Below, in pieces: positions 58,161 through 64,000 of a DNA stretch of 64,000 nucleotides (position 1 is its first letter; each line of letters begins with the position of its first letter). The position numbers and the translations under genes were made by a program. Under the pieces are notes generated by a model. The model made no database searches, was not told where the DNA came from, and saw only the letters and a program-made list of their open reading frames with translations. The stretch comes from Coenobita brevimanus (lineage: Eukaryota > Arthropoda > Malacostraca > Decapoda > Coenobitidae), in NCBI GenBank assembly GCA_032717465.1, contig CM064666.1, forward strand, positions 4,799,528 to 4,863,527, read 5' to 3'.

Positions 58161-58280
58161 AACCCTACCTTAACCTAGCCAAGCCTAGCCAAGCCCATCC
58201 TAACCTAACCAAAACTAACCGTACTTTTCCTAACTGGGGCTTTTGTCCTTAGAGCTTTGGTCTAATGAGGGATTTGTCCA
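58161..58280. repeat. CCTAA/CCAAG-rich degenerate repeat
   Basis: CCTTAACCTAGCCAAGCCTA and CCTAACCTAACC words follow the LINE poly(A). CCTAA is the complement of the arthropod telomere unit TTAGG, but the array is short and irregular. Confidence 0.5.
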
Positions 58281-58839
58281 AATCTGAGTGAGGATTATAT
58301 GAAACTATATAAATTTACAGTACATTGCTTCTAGAAACATATGACCAGAAGCAAGCCTTCTGGAAGAAGTATATAATTCGTGTCACTTGTTAAATATTTG
58401 ATGACTAGGTTTCAGTAGCTATTAACAACTGGGAAATTAATGAGTTCAGCAAATTTTCCCTGGTCATACAGTATAGCTTAGCTTTCCTATTTCCTTTATT
58501 TGCCACCATTACAATTGACATTCTAATTTTTTTTTTCTTTAGTGTTTCATATTATTTCACAACTATCCTCTTTTATTTGCTTGTATACCTTGAATATATT
58601 TTTTCGTTTAAACTTCTTGGCTTATCAAATTTTACTCTTCTACAAGGCTTCGCATTTGAATTTGAGTAACTGTATGGTAAAAAATCAATGGATAAATAGT
58701 AAAACTTAAAACAATTCCTGTATCTCTGTTAAATTAATGAGAATGCATATATGGGATACTTTAACACTGATGTTGAACTGGGGTGGCCACAAGCTTCTCC
58801 ATCCTACCTTGCCATTAACGAACAGTTTAGAAACACTAG
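58281..58839. other. No gene recognised
   Basis: AT-rich. No motif seen. Confidence 0.5.
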
Positions 58840-59130
58840 ATCATCATCAGTGAACTTAGATCGTGCTAAGATTCTCGACTGATAAAGTCTAATAAGGCTC
58901 CTAGCAGTTCATCATTAATAAACTTAAGCTGGTGCCAGATCCTCTATTTATATCTGTATTTATAGACAAAGTTTTGGAAAGTTTTTCATAGTATCACCAA
59001 TCAATTTGGTTCATCACCAATGAATTTCAGCTGCCACCACGAATCTCCAAATACACCTACTGCATATTTATGGACAAAGTCTAGGAAACATCTCTTAATT
59101 CATCACCAGTGAACTTAAGATGGTGCCAAG
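58840..59130. repeat. Degenerate tandem repeat (CATCA-CAGTGAACTTA)
   Basis: Irregular units share TCATCAYCAGTGAACTTA, a GGTGCCAAG/GCTGCCAC word and TTTATGGACAAAGTYTWGGAAA. Unit length varies from about 60 to 105 bp. Confidence 0.6.
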
Positions 59131-59943
59131 GTCTATCTAAACGATTATTCTGTGAGTGGGGGAGATATTTCTTCCTGAAACTTTATTTTCCGTCTTTGTA
59201 TCTCCACATGCTACCACTTAATTCTTTGGAACCAGTGATGTCGTATTCCTGCTAGCTCCAGAGAACTGTATTCAGTTTTATGCACTTCTCTCAGAGTGGA
59301 CAGATTAATGAAGTGTTTAACTAACTCCTCCAGCTCAGAAAATCTCCCTTAAACCTGAATAAACTCGTCGGGAACCAGAAAGAATATTATGAATGTCATT
59401 AAATTGATGAGGTTACTAAAAGCTGTACACTGCGGCGTCAGCTGCTAACTCGGTAATATGAATGTGCCTGCGATTTTCAAATCCGTTGGTATCAGGCCAT
59501 GAAAGATATTAAGCATGTTCTGTACATATATGCTTGGTTTCTGCAGGTATTATTAATTGCCACGTTATGTTTATACTTTGTTTCATCACTGAAGCCGTTG
59601 TAGTTTCACAAAGCTGTGCACTGTTCAGTTAAAACTACAGTAGCCTCTCTCCGCCTTACACCGATAACCGTGTTTGCTTTTGATGATCAGCTGAGCTGCC
59701 TACGTCCGCGTTTTGAATGTGTGGAACCTACTTTAAACTCAGTATAAACCTACGCTGTGACAGAGTGAGTGACTTGCAGCCGACAAGCAGTTTACACAAT
59801 GGCCATACAGTCGATCGGGGATACTTGAGCATTAATAAGTTTTGAGTATGGCCAGCAACCAAAATTGTAACCACACTGGAAATTCCATTATTAATGTCAG
59901 ACAGTTACTGGGCCTTTCCCAGTCGAGTAATTGGCCTCTGGTA

Positions 59944-60000
<57 letters not shown>

Positions 60001-60132
60001 TACTGTACAGTACACCAGATTACCATAATTTGTGGTAATTTGTGAAGACAAACGTATAATACATAAGTGCTAAGAATGACGTCAACACAGACATCATGTA
60101 TGGTTCTTTATGGGCTCAAGCCATGAACAGTA
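59131..60132. other. No gene recognised; GT/GA compound microsatellite
   Basis: Contains (GT)n-(GA)n at 59943-59999. Nothing else recognised. Confidence 0.55.
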
Positions 60133-60135
60133 TTA

Positions 60136-60430
60136 GTGTGCGTCCACACGTGCTCTCGAACATAGTTATGTTGGCAACACGGTAGGCAACATGTTCGGGA
60201 ACATGTTTGCAACAGTATTTGGAAAGATGTATGCAAACATTTCAATGCAGCTTCGAACACTGGCAGCAGAGGCGATGGGATAAGTGTGTCCATACCAGGC
60301 AGCTGAGACTTCATCATGATGTTGCCAACATGATCTGGACGCTGATGTTCCCAACATGTTTGCAGCGTGTTCGTTACTGCGTTGCTTACATGTTGCCAGC
60401 ACTTGTTTGAGCACACATGTGGACGCGCAC
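60136..60430. mobile_element. MITE with ~45-bp inverted ends, TTA target site
   Basis: The left end GTGTGCGTCCACACGTGCTC and the inverted right end GTGCGCGTCCACATGTGTGC match closely and stay similar for about 45 bp (CAACA, GGCAACA words). TTA lies on both sides (60133-60135 and 60431-60433). A 3-bp TTA/TWA duplication and no coding capacity suit a PIF/Harbinger-type MITE. The interior is rich in CAACATGTT words, so much of it can fold on itself. Confidence 0.75.
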
Positions 60431-60433
60431 TTA

Positions 60434-61035
60434 CAGGGTGACGTCATTCATTAGTCTTGACGGCGTTAAAAAGGATTATTAAAGCAAACCTGCAAAAGCG
60501 TATCCATGAGCCGTGCCGTAACATCGAGAGCAAAAGAGACTTAAAACCTTCATCTGAGCCAGTTTATTTATGCCTTTACAATACGTTCAAACTTGTTAAT
60601 AGTCGGAAGAACTCTAGTATTCTGTTCCATTTACCGTCAAACGACTTGATTAGCTGAGAGTCAGTCATAAGAGTCCATGAATGCAATTACTTGTACCATC
60701 AACCTCATCATGATCGTGAGAACTGTAGTATTTAGCTGAGAATGGGTCACAGAATCCTGAATGTGTTAATTCTAGCACTGCAGACTCACTCATAGTGGTG
60801 ACAACTAAAATACTGTTTCTGCAACCGTAGTACGATCTTAATTTATTTAAGATCGAGTCATGAGAGCATGACAGCATCAACAAATTCTTTTGCATTATTA
60901 CTACAAGCCGTGTCCATATTCAAAATAAGTCAACACATTAAAGGACAATACTTAGATATTGTAATGGAAAGTGAAACACTAAGCACCAGAAGCCCCCTCA
61001 AGGGGGAATCACACCAGCCGCTAGCCAATACATAT
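60434..61035. other. No gene recognised
   Basis: No supported feature. Small open frames lack recognisable motifs. Confidence 0.5.
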
Positions 61036-61039
61036 CTTG

Positions 61040-61293
61040 TGTGGCTTGGATTATGACCTTTTCCTTGACCTACTTTCACTAATTTCGAACTCGTAGGAGA
61101 TTTTCATCCCTACTGCACACCTATAAAATTTTGTGACGATATCTTGAGTGCTTGTGAGGTCTTTGTAACAGACACGCAGACCTTGACCTACTTTCATCAG
61201 TTTCGAACTTGTGATTGATTTTTTTCCCTACTACACTCCTATAAAATTTTGTGATGATATTTTGAGCGACAGACAAAAAAAAAAAAAAAAAGA
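61040..61293 (-). repeat. Tandem ~135-bp unit with TTGACCTA, then A run
   Basis: Two units (from about 61062 and 61190) share CTTGACCTACTTTCA, AATTTCGAACT/AGTTTCGAACT, CCTACT/CCCTACT and CCTATAAAATTTTGTGA, then end in TTGAG. A related member of the GGTCA/TGACC repeats. Followed by an A run at 61275-61291. Confidence 0.75.
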
Positions 61294-61754
61294 GTTAATA
61301 AGTCTGCTAAGGTCATGAGTCTCATACATACGGTTAGGAAACTTAAGTACCCCTGCTGTTCCTTTGTGTTTAATTCATACTTGGTGCATTGCGTCTCACT
61401 TTCCTACCTGATGCCTTATATCAAACAGGATCACGTGTGACCAGAGAAACATGACAAGACTCACTGAGTATATGTCACCAAAGGAGTATGCTACGTAGAA
61501 AAGGGCACAAATACTAGGCGAACTTTTCCCTCGTTATAAAAACACAGAAATGGTACCCTGAAGTAACATTATAGCTTAGCCCATTCACAGCCATCATGAT
61601 TGTACTGTTTAATTCTTGTTAACGACAGTCGATATTGTTGAGCTCAAGATCAAAATCTGTTGAAGGTATTACAGTGAACCTCTATCGATCCTTTCAATAT
61701 GATAGGTGCCTTTGAATTTAAATATAATTTCCCGAGGTAAAAGAAATATTCCTG
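61294..61754. other. No gene recognised
   Basis: No supported feature seen. Confidence 0.5.
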
Positions 61755-61985
61755 GTAGGTGGGGGCGCTCACCATCCACTCACTCAATGTAGTGCTGCTC
61801 TCGGGTGACTGCCCTTTCCTCTATTCCTTTCTTCTTTCCTCCCTTCCTTCTTCTTCTCTCTTTCTTTACTCCATTCCTTCCTCTTCCTTCTGTCTACAGG
61901 TGACTTGACACTGAGCGAGAAGTCAGATGGTTTTCTGTACACCAGGAAGCCATTAATTGCACTGGGTGGTAACCATATAACCAAA
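61755..61985. repeat. Dispersed repeat R2, copy 3 (uninterrupted)
   Basis: GGTGGGGGCGCTCACCATCC, ACTCAATGTAGTGCTGCTCT, a CTTCC-rich middle, GGTGACTTGACACTGAGCGA and GCACTGGGTGGTAACCATAT. On the minus strand both this copy and that at 19.9 kb start frames with MV-WLPPS--NGFL-YRKP, but the frames then diverge in low-complexity DNA. Ends near ATGGCGTGTGGC, similar to the RTE-like LINE tail. Confidence 0.65.
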
Positions 61986-62009
61986 TTATGGCGTGTGGCG
62001 GTTTAGCGA

Positions 62010-62195
62010 GTAAGCAAGGATCTCCAGTAGGAATGAGCCTGTGCAGGTTTATATCCAAGGGGTGGTTGGGGATTATTGCTCACGTAATGCCACTCAGGGA
62101 TGAGTGAGGCTGGTCACTCGCATCTAAAAAGTCAGAACCAACTTGCCTAGCCCCGGGCTCTTACGCTCCTCATGGGGAAACACGGGATGATGAAT
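62010..62195 (+). mobile_element. SINE fragment (CCTAGCCCCGGGCTC family), copy 2
   Basis: Shares ACCAACTTGCCTAGCCCCGG and CTCCTCATGGGGAAACACGG with 18601-18695, and extends further 5' (GGAATGAGCCTGTGCAGG, GGTGGTTGGGGATTATTGCT). Tail GATGATGAATGAAAG. No clear Pol III box is visible. Confidence 0.55.
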
Positions 62196-62327
62196 GAAAG
62201 AAAAAGAAAAATATATCAAAGAATGGCTAGTGCTTCTTTACTTCGTCGGATAAGGCTATAGGAAGTGTAGAGGATGACCAAAGCTGTACCTTACGAGTAT
62301 ATATAAAATGCTGCTTAATTTCTCTCC

Positions 62328-62592
62328 TGATGTGTCATTGAGCCTCTTAGTACACGAATGTATGGGGAAATCTTTCTCCCCGTGTATGCCAGCCAGCCTC
62401 GTAAGTCAGCAAGTACACGATACTTCTTTATTTCTCTAAGGTGCCAGTGAGCCTCCTAAGTACACAAATATACGAAACTTCATCCTCCCCGTTGTTTCAC
62501 TGAGCCTTCGAAACCAAAGAATATACATGGCTTCCTTACGGCTCGACGGTGCTAGTGAGTCTTAGAAGCCAGTAATGTCCATGATACTTTCA
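62328..62592. repeat. Degenerate ~55-bp minisatellite, five units
   Basis: Units share TGCCAGTGAGCCTCCTAAGT, then ACACRAATATACGAAACTTC and a CTCCCCG end. Divergence between units is high. Confidence 0.7.
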
Positions 62593-62689
62593 CCGATCAT
62601 TTATTTCTTTCACAACATTTAATCATTTAATATTCAGTTCTCTGACGGTTGTGTCGTTTACTTTCGTTTCATTAATAAAGGCTTCAAAT

Positions 62690-64000
62690 GTATGCGTCAG
62701 CCTTGGTCACCTAGTGGCGGCTCTCCACGCTGGTCGATCTCTCGCAACCTCCCTATTCAGTCTCATTTCCCTGAGGTCACACTTTATAACCTCTTCCAAG
62801 GTTTTTTTTCGGTCAGCCTCTCGTAACTCTACCCTTTAATTCACATCTCTCATCCTCACGCAGTTTTCATCTTCCATTCCCTCTTTATGCCACAAAACAC
62901 CTCAATCTACGAGCTCTTAATCTCATACCTCACTTCATCATAACACTAAATATATTCAAGTTCCATCCTTCCTCTCAACTCTTCATTGTCATTTCTAACC
63001 AACCAGGCCTCTCTTTCAAGGACGCACTGCACATCCATCTAATCATTAACATGTCTGTACGTTTGTGTCTACGAATATCCTCTTCCTCTACTGCCTACGT
63101 CTCACTGCCGTACATCATGACACTCCTAACACATGTTGCATATCAGAATCTCTTAGTACGGAGGAAGAACCCCCTCCATGTCGGAAAAGGCAACAGCTTC
63201 CTTAACTTCTTCCAACCACTCCTTCCCCTAGGAACAGAGCTAGGTCCAGCCCCACCTCCAACACATATCATGTCTCTCAAATAACACAGTTCCTCCACAC
63301 ACTCAAGAAACTCTCTAACAAAATCAGCCCTTTCCCATCTTTCAATGTCTGCATGCTCTCTTCGTCAACCTGCACACATGAAAATCAGCATTAAAATTCG
63401 CAGTGTTCCTCTAATACCACAATACCTCTTATGTCCTGAATTACCACAAACACAGCACAAGATGGATTTATTTCTCTCACCCTTGCGGCAAACTAGACAT
63501 GTCTACACATCCTCTGTTTTACAGTCCCCCCATCAACCTTAGATGTCATCATTTTGTTTTTCCGCTTTTACACTAAAATCCTTGTACCTCATTCCATCTT
63601 TCCACTTCCTAAATCATCTGTCCACCACCCTGTCGTTCTCCATGTTCAGTGCCGTTATTACCATAAACATCTCCCATGCAAGTTCAGTTCTGAAGTCACG
63701 CGAAACACCTTCAAACACCAAGATAAACAATAAGGGGTTTAAATCTGATCCCTGATCCACGGTAATATTAATGGAAAACTCATCACTCAAACTTCCGTAC
63801 ACTTTCACGTGAGTGCCAACCCCTTCGTGCATTGCTATAACAATTCCAACTACCCATTTCTCGATCCCAGGCTTTCTCATTGCCCACCTCACAATTTCCC
63901 TAGGAACGCTGTCACGGACTTTGTCTTGATCGAAGAAAACAAAGTACAGCTTCCTCTTCTTTCCTATGTTCTTCCTATAGCTCTCGGGCAATGCATGTTG
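62690..64000 (-). mobile_element. RTE-like LINE, second family (pseudogene, runs off window)
   Basis: Minus-strand frame 63991-63614 has MPESYRKN, KLYFVFFDQDKVRDSVPREI, VDQGSDLNPLLFILVFEGVS and FRTELAWEM. These correspond to the RT palm motifs (YFVFVDxxKAFDxVPR, QGSxLSPLLF). At the place where YADD should follow the frame reads MVITALNME, so the active site is lost. The 3' part (62700-62900) gives DLREMRLN and ARDRPAWRAA-like C-terminal words. Its VPRE-type motif separates it from the 24 kb family. It continues beyond the right edge. Confidence 0.8.

Noticed and set aside
58161..58280. Interstitial telomere array
   Set aside because: Only two exact CCTAA units in a row. The remainder is irregular CCAAG/CCTTA sequence.

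Overview
The window looks like repeat-saturated nuclear DNA from an arthropod, most likely a decapod crustacean (crab or shrimp). Four things point there: very long dinucleotide microsatellites (one AT tract is about 186 bp); crustacean-style non-LTR retrotransposons; a nuclear mitochondrial insert whose cox3, atp6, atp8, trnD and nad2 pieces read with arthropod mitochondrial codon use (TGA for Trp); and a SINE derived from 5S rRNA. I found no convincing exon of a host gene. Every long reading frame I could identify belongs to a transposable element, a mitochondrial pseudogene or low-complexity DNA.

Layout. 0-4.2 kb: an RTE-like LINE tail, simple repeats and an approximately 1 kb DNA element with inverted ends, placed beside a tRNA-derived SINE head. 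4.17-8.07 kb: a piggyBac element with recognisable ends and TTAA duplications, inserted in a 28-bp tandem array. 9.4-13.4 kb: a dispersed repeat rich in TGACC/GGTCA words, split by a reverse-strand Jockey/BS-like LINE, then a tRNA-derived SINE and a CR1/L2-like LINE. 14.4-17.5 kb: tandem repeats and a Jockey/BS-like LINE lying in a purine-rich minisatellite. 19.3-20.3 kb: a hAT-like element with CAGTGGTTCT ends and nested repeats. 21.7-26.1 kb: RTE-like LINE copies, one with a 351-codon frame, set in a three-copy dispersed repeat. 30.1-32.9 kb: a TTAA-flanked element with a nearly intact transposase, broken by one frameshift and one stop. 33-36.4 kb: GGTCA repeats, microsatellites and a purine tract. 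36.4-39.7 kb: a LINE remnant and three copies of one tRNA-derived SINE among AT tracts. 39.8-43.9 kb: a CR1-like LINE (ORF1 plus endonuclease) abutting a Penelope-like element. 44-46.3 kb: a rearranged NUMT. 46.4-53.5 kb: RTE-like, CR1-like and Jockey-like pieces plus the 5S-derived SINE. 55.2-58.2 kb: the longest Jockey/BS-like copy. 60.1-60.4 kb: a MITE. 62.7-64 kb: a second RTE-like LINE running off the window.

How the parts relate. The RTE-like LINE and the 5S-derived SINE end in the same 3' tail (GGCGTCTGGCAAT plus a tetranucleotide repeat). This suggests that the LINE machinery copied the SINE. Several nesting events can be ordered from the sequence: RTE-like LINE into a dispersed repeat with a duplicated target, 5S SINE into LINE ORF1, and piggyBac into the minisatellite. 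All elements seen carry breaks. The 30.1-32.9 kb transposase and the 24.2-25.3 kb and 57 kb reverse transcriptases are the best preserved. Family names rest on motif recognition by eye, and exact clades are tentative.
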